Assembly (NCBI RefSeq): GCF_013184805.1
Contig: NZ_JAATNG010000002.1
Span: 372,001-436,000 of the forward strand
Source of the DNA: Pseudoruegeria sp. HB172150
GTDB lineage: Bacteria > Pseudomonadota > Alphaproteobacteria > Rhodobacterales > Rhodobacteraceae
Length of the DNA: 64,000 bases
Direction: 5' to 3'
Position 1 is the first letter of the stretch, and every line of letters starts with the position of its first letter. The notes below the pieces were generated by a model that worked only from the letters and a program-made list of their open reading frames with translations, did not search any database and was not told the DNA's origin. Position numbers and translations under genes: made by a program. Below, in pieces: positions 9,749 through 17,804 of this stretch.

Positions 9749-10423
9749 GTGTTTTTGGACAGCGAATGCATGCCGGATCCCAAATGCGATGCGGCAATTT
9801 CGCTCTCTCATGATGATTCATCGGGTCGATGGTATGCCGAACGGGTCGAGCTGGCCCTCGGCGACGCCCGAAACGTGACGGTCTTTTCGCGCCCGAGGCG
9901 ATTGGAGCGCGCCTTTGTGCCGGCATTCGTCAGGGCGTTGCAGCCTTTCCTGCCGGAGTGCGGCGAAAACGTTGTCCACACCGATGCCCAGGCCGTGATC
10001 GACATCCCCAAGCTGATTCTGGGGCACATCCAGGTCGTCGCTTGCCGCGGCCCTCAGGGATTCATGATCGCAACCGTGAGGTTCCGAAAGGTGCTGGGGC
10101 CGCTGCAAGCCATATTGCTGCCGCGCCACCGGTCCGAGTCGCACATCTTCGCAGCGATGGAGCGAAGCGCGGCGGATGCGCTGCTGAATCTGTTGCGTCC
10201 TTGTATCGACCTCGCTGCCGTCGACCCAGCAGAGGCGACAAGGGAAGGGGCCGAGTCGCTGGTTGCCACCCGGCTTTCAGAGCTGGCCAAGCGGCGCGAT
10301 GACATGGCCTTTTTCGCCTACCTGCTGAAACGCTATATCGAGAATGCGCCGGATCTGGATTCCGCCGGAGCCCTGCATGTGGAGTCGCGGTTGCAGGGTG
10401 TGTCCCTGCCACGGTTGTCCTGA
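9749..10423 (+). CDS. Hypothetical protein (224 aa), no recognised family
   Basis: The product is a soluble protein with no signal peptide or membrane segment. The start is a GTG at 9749, preceded by AAAGGA at a suitable distance; a later in-frame ATG (MPDPKCD) is an alternative. The first 140 residues look like alternating strands (WYAERVELALG, NVTVFSRP, MIATVRFRKVLGPL). The rest is helical (SELAKRRDDMAFFAYLLKRYIENA). The gene follows the AT-richer gap and is convergent with the GNAT gene, leaving seven bases. The N-terminal coding part shares the lower GC content of the gap, which could mean acquired DNA. No function is proposed. Confidence 0.6.
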   Translation: MFLDSECMPDPKCDAAISLSHDDSSGRWYAERVELALGDARNVTVFSRPRRLERAFVPAFVRALQPFLPECGENVVHTDAQAVIDIPKLILGHIQVVACRGPQGFMIATVRFRKVLGPLQAILLPRHRSESHIFAAMERSAADALLNLLRPCIDLAAVDPAEATREGAESLVATRLSELAKRRDDMAFFAYLLKRYIENAPDLDSAGALHVESRLQGVSLPRLS

Positions 10424-10430
10424 TCGCCGG

Positions 10431-11258
10431 TCAGCCCAGTTCCATCGTCGCGATAGCCTGCAGCGCGGGGCCGGCCACTGGTGCCGTTCCGCGATACATC
10501 CGCGCCGTGGCGAAGGTTTCTTCGAATCCCCGCGCATCCAATGCCGCCGCAAGGGCTTCGTTGCCCGGGGCGACATCGATGAACACGGTGTCCGCGGACA
10601 TCTGCGCGACGGCAGCCTCGGCCAACCGCAGGGCAGTTTCGGTATCGGGCGCGAGGATCGGGCCGATCTTGCAGCCGTCCCGGCACAGCCGGATCGTCGC
10701 GCTGCCCGGGGTTTCTCTGGTGATTACCGTCGCCCGTCGCTGGTCGGCGCCGAGCCAGATGTCTAGGAAGGGCGTCCGTTCGTAGCCGCTGGAGTCCCGG
10801 TCGAGCGCGAACAGTGCCGGTTTGTCCGCGGGCACGATCGGCCGGATGCCTTTATGCTCGTGGCCTGTCAGCTTGCCGGCAAAGCGGCGCGATGCGCCAG
10901 CGCGGACGAAGCCGGATTTCTCGTAATTCGCCTGCTGCGCGGCGACGCCATCCAATCCGACCGTGCGGTCGCCGGCATGCTCCAGTGCCTGTGTCCAGAG
11001 CTGGTACCCGATGCCGCGCCCGCGGAACTCTTCCTTGCAGATATACAGGCCGAGGAAGGCGAAGTCGTCCGAATGGTTCACCACGGAGATCGAGGCGACC
11101 GGAACATCGTCGATCAGCGCGACGAAGAAACCGCGCGGATCGGTCTTGTAGAAGGCGGTGGCGTCGGCGAGGCCGGGATTCCAGCCTTCCGCCGCCGCCC
11201 AGTCCAGCGCCGTTTCCAGTTCGGCCAGCGTCGCGTGGCGGATATGCGGTTCGTTCAT
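10431..11258 (-). CDS. GNAT family N-acetyltransferase, two-domain
   Basis: A 275-residue acetyltransferase. Residues 1-140 form a typical GNAT fold, with the acetyl-CoA loop EEFRGRGIGYQLW at about 83-95. The second half (about 150-275) looks like the C-terminal domain often attached to such proteins, with KIGPILAPDTETALRLAE and a final FIDVAPGNEALAAALDARGF. The substrate is unknown. Its ATG overlaps the stop of the upstream GntR gene (ATGA), so the two are translationally coupled and probably functionally linked. It may act on, or detoxify, whatever the divergent ABC transporter brings in; that is inference. Confidence 0.82.
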   Translation of the reverse strand: MNEPHIRHATLAELETALDWAAAEGWNPGLADATAFYKTDPRGFFVALIDDVPVASISVVNHSDDFAFLGLYICKEEFRGRGIGYQLWTQALEHAGDRTVGLDGVAAQQANYEKSGFVRAGASRRFAGKLTGHEHKGIRPIVPADKPALFALDRDSSGYERTPFLDIWLGADQRRATVITRETPGSATIRLCRDGCKIGPILAPDTETALRLAEAAVAQMSADTVFIDVAPGNEALAAALDARGFEETFATARMYRGTAPVAGPALQAIATMELG

Positions 11259-11932
11259 TGTGTCAGGGCTTCGCGCAGCGAGGTCGGAACCGAGTTCAGA
11301 TTGCGCAGATCCAGCGAAGTGACAAGATCCAGCAGGTGGTTTTTCATCAGTTCCTCGGCCAGGTCGCCATCCTGCGCGCGGAAGGCCTGGATCAGTGCGT
11401 GATGGGCGTGGCTCTCGCACAGGGCCCCGCGGCGCTGCCAGTAGAGCGCGATGATCAGCGAGGATCGGGCGATCAACTGGGAGATGAATTCGGCCACGGT
11501 CTTCTGATCGGCGATCCGGGCGATCTCTATGTGGAACATGCCCGACAGATGTAGGGCGCGTCCCCAGCGGCCGTCCGCGACGGCGGCATGTTCTTCGTCT
11601 ATATGGGCCTGCAGGCGCGCGAGGTCCGCCTCTGTCATCCGTTCCGCGGCAGAGCGGGCGGTGCGCGGTTCCAGCAGAGCGCGCGCCTCGAACACCTCGC
11701 GTGCTTCACGCGCCGAAGGCCGGGCTATGAAGGCGCCCCGGTTGCGGCGCAGTTCGACCAGCCGTTTGTGGGCGAGCGTTTGCAGGGCTGCGCGGGCCAC
11801 CGTGCGGCTGACGCCGTAGATCGCGCCGACCTCGTCTTCGTTCAGCTTGGAGCCCGGCGCCAGACGATGTTCGTGGATCGCTTCTTCCAGGTCGGCCGCG
11901 ACCCGGTCGCTGCTGGCTTCGGCCTTGCCCAT
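11255..11932 (-). CDS. GntR family transcriptional regulator, FadR/FCD subfamily
   Basis: A 225-residue regulator. The winged helix-turn-helix occupies about residues 8-70 (LAPGSKLNEDEVGAIYGVSRTVARAAL, given here in part) and the wing ends RNRGAFIARPS. The FCD effector-binding domain fills the rest, with the expected Asp/His metal-site pattern (FHIEIARIAD and SHAHHALIQAF). Members usually repress catabolic or transport genes and release DNA on binding an organic acid or amino acid. It is divergent from the ABC transporter operon and a palindromic site lies between them at 12019, so it probably controls that operon and itself. Confidence 0.88.
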   Translation of the reverse strand: MGKAEASSDRVAADLEEAIHEHRLAPGSKLNEDEVGAIYGVSRTVARAALQTLAHKRLVELRRNRGAFIARPSAREAREVFEARALLEPRTARSAAERMTEADLARLQAHIDEEHAAVADGRWGRALHLSGMFHIEIARIADQKTVAEFISQLIARSSLIIALYWQRRGALCESHAHHALIQAFRAQDGDLAEELMKNHLLDLVTSLDLRNLNSVPTSLREALTQ

Positions 11933-12018
11933 ATCCTTCGTGGTTCCGTCCGCGTTTTCGATCCGGCAAACCTAACGCAGCTGCCAGAATGGGCAAGGGG
12001 TGTGCGGCGCACACAAGA

Positions 12019-12029
12019 TTGTATACGAA
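12019..12029. promoter_or_regulatory. Candidate GntR operator between GntR gene and ABC operon
   Basis: The site TTGTATACGAA is a near-palindrome centred on GTATAC. FCD-type GntR regulators commonly bind T-GTATAC-A type palindromes. It lies in the 243-base divergent intergenic region, 87 bases upstream of the gntR ATG and 146 bases upstream of the ABC ATPase start. The assignment rests on motif and position only. Confidence 0.5.
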
Positions 12030-12175
12030 ATTGGATTGGATTCTGTGCGCTTCCATCGCCAGACCGCCCAATCGCCAAGCACTTCCCGTTTGAAGCGACT
12101 CCCGGTACGAAAAACACTGCCGATGAATGGAGGATTCGACAAACCATGGTCTCAGGAAATCCGACAGGAGTGTCC

Positions 12176-13147
12176 ATGCGGACGGGGCAGGATCTGGAAC
12201 TGGTGCATCTGACCAAGCGCTACGGCGACACGGTTGCGGTGCGCGACATCAACCACGTGTTCGAAAACGGCACCTATGTCTGCCTGCTCGGGCCCTCTGG
12301 CTGCGGCAAGTCGACGACGCTGCGGATGATCGCGGGGCACGAGACGGTCAGCGGCGGGTCCATCGTGCTGGACGGTCAGGACATTTCGCGGCTGGCGCCC
12401 GCTCAGCGGGGCACGGCGATGATGTTCCAGAGCTATGCGCTGTTCCCACATCTGTCGGTGCGCGACAACGTGGCGTTTTCCCTGCGTATGAAAGGTGTCG
12501 ACAAGACCGAGCGGTACAGGGCGGCGGACGATATGCTGGCGCTGGTCGATATGGGCCACCTGGCAGATCGCCTGCCGGCGCAACTGTCGGGCGGGCAGCA
12601 GCAGCGGGTTGCGCTGGCGCGTGCGCTGGTGACCAAGCCGCGCGTGCTGTTGCTCGACGAACCGCTGTCGGCGCTTGACCCGTTCCTGCGGATCCGGGTG
12701 CGGGGCGAACTGAAACGGCTGCAGCGCGAACTGGGAATTTCGTTCATTCACGTCACCCATGGACAGGACGAGGCGCTGGCGCTGGCCGACGAGGTGGTCG
12801 TGATGAACAACGCCGTGATCGAACAGGCGGGCCCGGCCCGCGACGTGTTCGGCGCGCCGAAGACGGAATTCGTCGCCCGGTTCATGGGCGGGCATAACGT
12901 GATCGACCTCGACGGCGGGCGGTATGCGCTGCGGGCCGACGAAGTGAAACTGGCCGAGGGCGGCCGTCCTGCCACGATCAGCCTTGTCGAATACCAGGGC
13001 GACCGCGTGGCGGTAACCGCGCAGCTTGGCGAGAGCGAGGTGCTGGCGCTGGTGCCCGAGGCGGAATTCTACGCAAACCCGAAAAACCCGGGCGACGCCG
13101 TCGGCCTAGCCTGGGACGAGGGGCGGCTTCACCGCCTCCAGGCCTGA
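12176..13147 (+). CDS. ABC transporter ATP-binding protein (PotA-like)
   Basis: The ATPase subunit of a spermidine/putrescine-type (PotABCD-like) importer, about 323 residues. Walker A GPSGCGKST is at 39-47, the signature LSGGQQQRVALARAL near 140, and Walker B VLLLDEPLSALDP near 160. The switch His follows in IHVTHGQDEAL. A shortened TOBE-like C-terminal domain follows. I choose the ATG at 12176 because GACAGGAG precedes it by five bases; an upstream ATG at 12146 would add ten unconserved-looking residues. It leads an operon of ATPase, binding protein, two permeases and racemase. The substrate is not certain; family members take up polyamines, opines, amino acids or other organic amines. Confidence 0.9.
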   Translation: MRTGQDLELVHLTKRYGDTVAVRDINHVFENGTYVCLLGPSGCGKSTTLRMIAGHETVSGGSIVLDGQDISRLAPAQRGTAMMFQSYALFPHLSVRDNVAFSLRMKGVDKTERYRAADDMLALVDMGHLADRLPAQLSGGQQQRVALARALVTKPRVLLLDEPLSALDPFLRIRVRGELKRLQRELGISFIHVTHGQDEALALADEVVVMNNAVIEQAGPARDVFGAPKTEFVARFMGGHNVIDLDGGRYALRADEVKLAEGGRPATISLVEYQGDRVAVTAQLGESEVLALVPEAEFYANPKNPGDAVGLAWDEGRLHRLQA

Positions 13148-13199
13148 GGGCCGAGCAAACAGAACCCCGAAAAGGCAGTAAGAGACAGAGAGGATTAGC

Positions 13200-14465
13200 A
13201 TGGCCAAAGTAGGATATACCCGCCGCTCGGTGCTGAAGGCATCCGGCGCGGCAATCGCCGCATCGGCGCTTCCGGCCCCGATGGTCTGGGCGCAGGAGAT
13301 CAAGGACATCACCCTTCGGCAGTTCGGCACCGGCGTGTCGAACCTGAACGAGGTGGCGCAGAAGGTGAAGGAAGACCTGGGCTTCACGCTGGAAATGACC
13401 GCGCTCGACTCCGACAGCGTGACGCAGCGCGCGGCGACCCAGCCCGACAGCTTCGATATCGCCGACATCGAATACTGGATCTGCAAAAAGGTCTGGCCGA
13501 CCGGCAACCTGCAGGCGATGGATGTGTCGAAGATCTCGAACTACGACAAGATCGTCGGCATCTTCAAGGACGGCAAGCTGACGCCTGAATCGGTGATCGC
13601 GCAGGGTACCGCGCCGCATACCGTGGGTTTTGTAGAGGAGCCGGGCGGCACCACGTTCGCCTCGGAACCGACCAACTGGATGACCCTCATCCCGACGATC
13701 TACAACGCCGACACGCTGGGCATCCGCCCCGACCTGATCGGCCGTCCGATCAGCAACTGGTCGGAACTGCTGAACCCGGAATTCAAGGGCAAGGCGTCGA
13801 TCCTGGACATCTCGTCGATCGGGATCATGGACATGGCCATGGTCTGCGAGTCGATGGGCGAGATCAGCTATGGCGACAAGGGCAACATGACCCGCGAGGA
13901 GATCGACAAGACCATCGCGATCTTCACCGAAGCCAAGCAGAACGGCCAGTTCCGCGCCTTCTGGAAGACCTTCGACGAGTCGGTGAACCTGATGGCCTCG
14001 GGCGAGGTGGTGATCCAGTCGATGTGGTCGCCTGCGATCACCGCGGTGAAGTCGCGCGGCATTCCCTGCGTCTACCAGCCGCTGGAAGAAGGCTACCGTT
14101 CCTGGGGCGGCGGCATCGGCCTGTCGAACTCGCTGTCCGGCATGGAGCTGGATGCGGCCTACGACTACATCAACTGGTACCTGTCCGGCTGGGTCGGCGG
14201 CTTCCTGATGCGGCAGGGCTATTACTCGGCCGTTCCGGAAACCTCGAAGGAGTTCATGTCCGAGAACGAGTGGGGCTACTGGTTCGAGGGCAAGGAAGCC
14301 ACCGACGTCATCACCTCGCCCTTCGGCGACGAGCTGGCGAAAGCCGGCGAGGTGCGTGACGGCGGGTCCTTCTACGACCGGATGGGCTCTGTCGCCTGCT
14401 GGAACGCGGTCATGGACGAGAACCAGTACATGGTCCGCAAGTGGAATGAATTCATCGCTGCATGA
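13200..14465 (+). CDS. Periplasmic solute-binding protein of PotD type, Tat signal
   Basis: A 421-residue extracellular binding protein for the adjacent importer. The N-terminus carries a twin-arginine motif (TRRSVLKASG) and a hydrophobic run ending in a cleavage site near AQEI (about residue 31), so export through Tat is likely. The mature part has the two-lobed PotD/PotF layout, with LIPTIYNADTLG, WSELLNPEFKGKASILD and a late YDYINWYLSGWVGGF helix. It is larger than PotD (about 350), as in the large PotD-like group of Rhodobacterales. A hairpin follows the gene and may raise its level relative to the permeases. Confidence 0.88.
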   Translation: MAKVGYTRRSVLKASGAAIAASALPAPMVWAQEIKDITLRQFGTGVSNLNEVAQKVKEDLGFTLEMTALDSDSVTQRAATQPDSFDIADIEYWICKKVWPTGNLQAMDVSKISNYDKIVGIFKDGKLTPESVIAQGTAPHTVGFVEEPGGTTFASEPTNWMTLIPTIYNADTLGIRPDLIGRPISNWSELLNPEFKGKASILDISSIGIMDMAMVCESMGEISYGDKGNMTREEIDKTIAIFTEAKQNGQFRAFWKTFDESVNLMASGEVVIQSMWSPAITAVKSRGIPCVYQPLEEGYRSWGGGIGLSNSLSGMELDAAYDYINWYLSGWVGGFLMRQGYYSAVPETSKEFMSENEWGYWFEGKEATDVITSPFGDELAKAGEVRDGGSFYDRMGSVACWNAVMDENQYMVRKWNEFIAA

Positions 14466-14476
14466 TGAGCACCTGG

Positions 14477-14498
14477 CGCGGGGGCTTCGGCCTCCGCG
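14477..14498 (+). terminator. Hairpin after the binding-protein gene, likely partial terminator or 3' stabiliser
   Basis: CGCGGGGGC and GCCTCCGCG form a nine-base-pair stem (one G-U pair) closed by a TTCG tetraloop, followed by a pyrimidine stretch (TCTCTTTCCCC). The position between the binding-protein gene and the permease genes is typical for mRNA-stabilising or attenuating hairpins in ABC importer operons. Confidence 0.6.
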
Positions 14499-14531
14499 TC
14501 TCTTTCCCCTGACGTTCCAACGGGCGGGCGC

Positions 14532-15452
14532 ATGACCGATACGCTGACCGAGACCACGGCACCCGCCGCAGCGGGCACGGCCCCGCCAAAGCCGCGGCGC
14601 CGGCTTAGCGACAACGTCGTCGGCTGGCTCGAGGCGCTGCCGCTGACGCTGATCCTGCTGTGCTTTCTGGTCGCCCCGATCATCATGATCGTGATCGTCA
14701 GCTTCTGGACCGCGACCGAGTTTTCCATCATCCCGGCCTTCACCTTTGAGAACTACCAGTATCTCTTTGGCTCGTCGGTGACCTACCGGGTTTTCCTGGC
14801 CACGTTCAAATACGCCCTGATCACCTGGGCCTGCACGCTCGCAATCGGGTTCACCGTGGCCTATTACCTGGCCTTCTGCATCCGCAGCCAGACGGTGCAG
14901 ATCGCGATGTTCCTGCTCTGCACGATCCCGTTCTGGACCTCGAACATCATCCGCATGATCTCGTGGATTCCGTTCCTTGGCAGAAACGGCATCGCCAACC
15001 AGACCCTGATCGACCTGGGCCTGATCGACCAGCCGCTGGAATGGCTGCTTTATTCCGATTTCTCGGTGATCCTCGCCTTCGTCCACCTTTACACGCTGTT
15101 CATGGTGGTCCCGATCTTCAACACGATGATGCGGATCGACAAATCCCTGATCGAGGCCGCCTATGACAACGGTGCCAGCGGCATCCAGACGCTGATCCAC
15201 GTGATCATTCCGCTGACCAAGCCGGGGATCATGATCGGCACGATATTCGTCATCACGCTGGTGATGGGCGATTTCATCACGGTGCGCTTCATGAGCGGAT
15301 CGCAGAAGGCCAATGTGGGCCGCCTGATCTCGAACGACATCTCGCTGCTGCAATATCCCTCGGCCGCGGCGACGGCGGTGGTGCTGCTGCTGACGGTGCT
15401 GATCGTGATCGGGATCCTGCTGCGCTTCGTCAACATCCGGAAGGAGTTGTAG
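14532..15452 (+). CDS. ABC transporter permease (PotB-like)
   Basis: The first permease subunit, 306 residues. After a polar, proline-rich N-terminus (about 35 residues) come six transmembrane helices. The cytoplasmic coupling loop (EAA motif) is near residue 215: EAAYDNGASGIQTLIHVIIPLTKPG, seen here as EAAYDNGAS with the conserved Gly. It forms the membrane channel with the next gene's product. The start lies 66 bases after the binding-protein stop. The stop is followed one base later by the second permease's ATG, so the two are tightly co-translated. Confidence 0.9.
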   Translation: MTDTLTETTAPAAAGTAPPKPRRRLSDNVVGWLEALPLTLILLCFLVAPIIMIVIVSFWTATEFSIIPAFTFENYQYLFGSSVTYRVFLATFKYALITWACTLAIGFTVAYYLAFCIRSQTVQIAMFLLCTIPFWTSNIIRMISWIPFLGRNGIANQTLIDLGLIDQPLEWLLYSDFSVILAFVHLYTLFMVVPIFNTMMRIDKSLIEAAYDNGASGIQTLIHVIIPLTKPGIMIGTIFVITLVMGDFITVRFMSGSQKANVGRLISNDISLLQYPSAAATAVVLLLTVLIVIGILLRFVNIRKEL

Positions 15453-15453
15453 G

Positions 15454-16290
15454 ATGGACAAGCGCCCGCGCGGTTTCTACGCCCTGACGGTGTTCTTCGC
15501 CCTGTTCGTGCTGTTCCTCTACGGCCCGACGATCACCATCGGCATCCTGTCCTTCCAGGGGCCGGGCGGCGGTCTGACCTTTCCGATGCGCGGCGTGTCG
15601 CTGCACTGGTTCCACGACCTGTTCGAGCAGCAGGCGGTGGGCGACATCTGGGGCGCGTTCCGCCGGTCCTTTGCGCTGGGCCTGATGGTGATGGTGGCGA
15701 CCGTGGTGATCTCTGTCATGGCCGGTCTGGCCTTCCGCAAGCGGTTCAGGGGATCGGGCTTTCTGTTTTACCTGTCCATCGCCTCGCTGGTGATCCCGTC
15801 GATCCTCGTCTCGCTGGGCGTCGGCCTGATCTTCACCCAGCTGGGGCTCAAGATCCACTGGGCGACATCCGGCCTTGGCGCACAGCTGACATGGACGTTG
15901 CCTTTCGGCCTGCTGATCATGTTCGCGGTCTTCAACCGCTTCGACAAATCCTTCGAGGAAGCGGCGCGCGATCAGGGGGCGACGTCGTGGCAGACGATCC
16001 GCCATGTGGTGCTGCCGATCATCGCGCCGTCGCTGTTGGGTGTCGCGCTGTTCGGCTTCACGCTGTCCTATGACGAGTTCGCGCGCACGCTGCTGACGGC
16101 GGGCAGCTACAACACGCTGCCGCTGGAGATCTTCGGCATGACCACCAACGTCACGACGCCGGTGATCTATGCGCTGGGCACGCTGACGACCGCGTTCTCC
16201 TTCCTGATCATCGGGGTTTTCCTGTTCACCGTCTGGTTCACCGCCAAGCGCCGTGCGCGCCATGGGAGCGATGCCGGCAAGGGCGTCTGA
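15454..16290 (+). CDS. ABC transporter permease (PotC-like)
   Basis: The second permease subunit, 278 residues with six predicted transmembrane helices. The EAA coupling motif reads EEAARDQGATSWQTIRHVVLP near residue 168. It has the short cytoplasmic N-terminus and N-terminal helix typical of PotC (FFALFVLFLYGPTITIGILSF, seen here in part). It ends four bases before the racemase start, so the racemase belongs to the same mRNA. Confidence 0.9.
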   Translation: MDKRPRGFYALTVFFALFVLFLYGPTITIGILSFQGPGGGLTFPMRGVSLHWFHDLFEQQAVGDIWGAFRRSFALGLMVMVATVVISVMAGLAFRKRFRGSGFLFYLSIASLVIPSILVSLGVGLIFTQLGLKIHWATSGLGAQLTWTLPFGLLIMFAVFNRFDKSFEEAARDQGATSWQTIRHVVLPIIAPSLLGVALFGFTLSYDEFARTLLTAGSYNTLPLEIFGMTTNVTTPVIYALGTLTTAFSFLIIGVFLFTVWFTAKRRARHGSDAGKGV

Positions 16291-16293
16291 GCC

Positions 16294-16959
16294 ATGCGGC
16301 TGTTGTATATCAACCCCAACTCGACAGAGGCGATGACCGACAGCATCGTGACGGCGGCGCGCAATGCGCTGCCGGAGGCGGAGATCATCGGCTGGACCAA
16401 CCATGCCGGGCCGCCCGCGATCCAGGGGGCGGCGGACGGCAAAGCGGCTGTGCCGGGGCTGATGGCCCTGTTGCCGAAGGCGCGGGCCGCGGGCGTTGAC
16501 GCGCTGGTCATCGCCTGTTTCGACGATACCGGGCTGGCAGAGGTGCGCGCGGCGGCGCATTGCCCGGTGGTGGGCATCGGGCAGGCGGCGTTCCACATGG
16601 CGGCGCTGTTCGGCCAGCGCTTTGCCGTGGTCACGACGCTGCCTGTTTCGGTGCCCGTGATCGAAGGCAACATCGCCGCCTACGGTTTTGGCCGCGCCTG
16701 CGTTGCGGTACGCCCAAGCGGTCTGGGCGTGCTGGAGGTCGAGGCGGGCGGACCGGCAGTCCTTGCCCGGCTCGGAAGCGAGATCAGTGCGGCGGCGCGG
16801 GACGGGGCAGGGGCCGTGGTGCTGGGCTGCGCCGGAATGGCGCTGCATCGGGACAAGCTGACGTTGGCGTCGGGGCCGGTGCTGATCGACGGGGTGGAGG
16901 CGTCGGCGCTGCTGGCGGCGGCGGCGGTCCGCTACGGCGCCGGTTCGCTGGCCGCCTGA
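16294..16959 (+). CDS. Asp/Glu/hydantoin racemase family protein
   Basis: A 221-residue protein of the aspartate/glutamate/hydantoin racemase superfamily. Two catalytic cysteines are expected and seen: Cys in ALVIACFDDTG (about 71) and Cys in VVLGCAGMAL (about 179). The start MRLLYINPNSTEAMT is the classic hydantoin-racemase N-terminus. It probably racemises or isomerises an amino-acid-like or hydantoin compound taken up by the preceding importer, with which it shares an operon. The substrate cannot be decided from sequence. Its 3' end overlaps the convergent phosphoesterase gene by 28 bases. Confidence 0.88.
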   Translation: MRLLYINPNSTEAMTDSIVTAARNALPEAEIIGWTNHAGPPAIQGAADGKAAVPGLMALLPKARAAGVDALVIACFDDTGLAEVRAAAHCPVVGIGQAAFHMAALFGQRFAVVTTLPVSVPVIEGNIAAYGFGRACVAVRPSGLGVLEVEAGGPAVLARLGSEISAAARDGAGAVVLGCAGMALHRDKLTLASGPVLIDGVEASALLAAAAVRYGAGSLAA

Positions 16960-17804
16960 AACGGAACGAGTTCACCGGCACGCACAGCGCCACCTTCCGG
17001 CACCGCGCCCTGAAGCGTCAGCCCGTCGGTTTCGCGCCGGAAATCGAGCACATCGCCGGCGGCAAAGCCCAGATCCTCGCCGACCATCATCCGCGTGACG
17101 CGGACATTGTCGGGATCGACGTCGATGATGGCGAAGTCGTTCACCTCTTCGCGCAGCCGCGACGACAGGCTGGTGCCGGAATGCACCTGGATCGGGCCGG
17201 ACATCTTGGCGCCGCGCAGGAACGGCCCGGCCCGCCAGCGATGCAGGTGTCCGGACAGCACGACATGTGCGCCGCAGTCGGAAAGCCGCCCCAGCGCCTT
17301 CTCGGCCCGTTTCATCGGCGACTTGTCGACGGTTGCGTCCTGCTCGAACGGGTGATGCGCGAACAGGATGTTCAGCCGGTCGCGGGGCCCGGTCTCGAAG
17401 ACGGAACAGATGCGCGCGACCGAAGATTTCCGGATCTTGCCGCGCTGGTGGCGCTGCGGGTCGACGGTGTTGCAGCCGACAACGGCGATATCCGCCTCGA
17501 CATGCGCCGGTTCAAGCTGGGCGCTGATCCATTTCTGGTACTTCCGGAACGGTCGTACCAGCCGCTCGCCCAGATTGTAGAGCGGTACATCGTGGTTTCC
17601 CGGCACCGACAGCCACGGCACGCCAAGCCCGTCGAGGAAGGCACGCGCCTCGCGGAACTGATGGCTGCGGGCGCGTTGCGTGAGATCGCCGGAGACGATG
17701 ACAAGCTGCGGCTCTGCGCGGGCCACGGCGGCGGTCAGCGGTGCCAGCAACTCCGGTCGCGTGCGGCCGAAATGCAGGTCGGACAGGTGAGCGAGTCGTC
17801 TCAT
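16932..17804 (-). CDS. Calcineurin-like metallophosphoesterase
   Basis: A 290-residue binuclear-metal phosphoesterase. The metal-binding signatures are in order: HLSDLHFG (residues 6-13), VIVSGDLTQ, SVPGNHDVPLYN, LFAHHPF and SGHLHRW. The start at 17804 gives MRRLAHLSDLH, directly at the first strand. It resembles the CpdA (3',5'-cAMP phosphodiesterase) group in motif layout, but the substrate is unproven. It overlaps the stop of the upstream lipid-kinase gene by four bases (ATGA), so the pair is co-transcribed. Its 3' end runs 28 bases into the end of the opposite-strand racemase gene. Confidence 0.88.
   Translation of the reverse strand: MRRLAHLSDLHFGRTRPELLAPLTAAVARAEPQLVIVSGDLTQRARSHQFREARAFLDGLGVPWLSVPGNHDVPLYNLGERLVRPFRKYQKWISAQLEPAHVEADIAVVGCNTVDPQRHQRGKIRKSSVARICSVFETGPRDRLNILFAHHPFEQDATVDKSPMKRAEKALGRLSDCGAHVVLSGHLHRWRAGPFLRGAKMSGPIQVHSGTSLSSRLREEVNDFAIIDVDPDNVRVTRMMVGEDLGFAAGDVLDFRRETDGLTLQGAVPEGGAVRAGELVPFQAASEPAP

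Noticed and set aside
9518-9878. Two overlapping short frames on opposite strands (97 and 90 codons)
   Set aside because: No ribosome sites of note and no protein-like pattern; they overlap each other and the start of the better-supported gene at 9749.
12978-15461. 827-codon minus-strand frame
   Set aside because: Antisense to the ABC binding protein and permease genes; His/Asp/Arg-rich and without recognisable domains.
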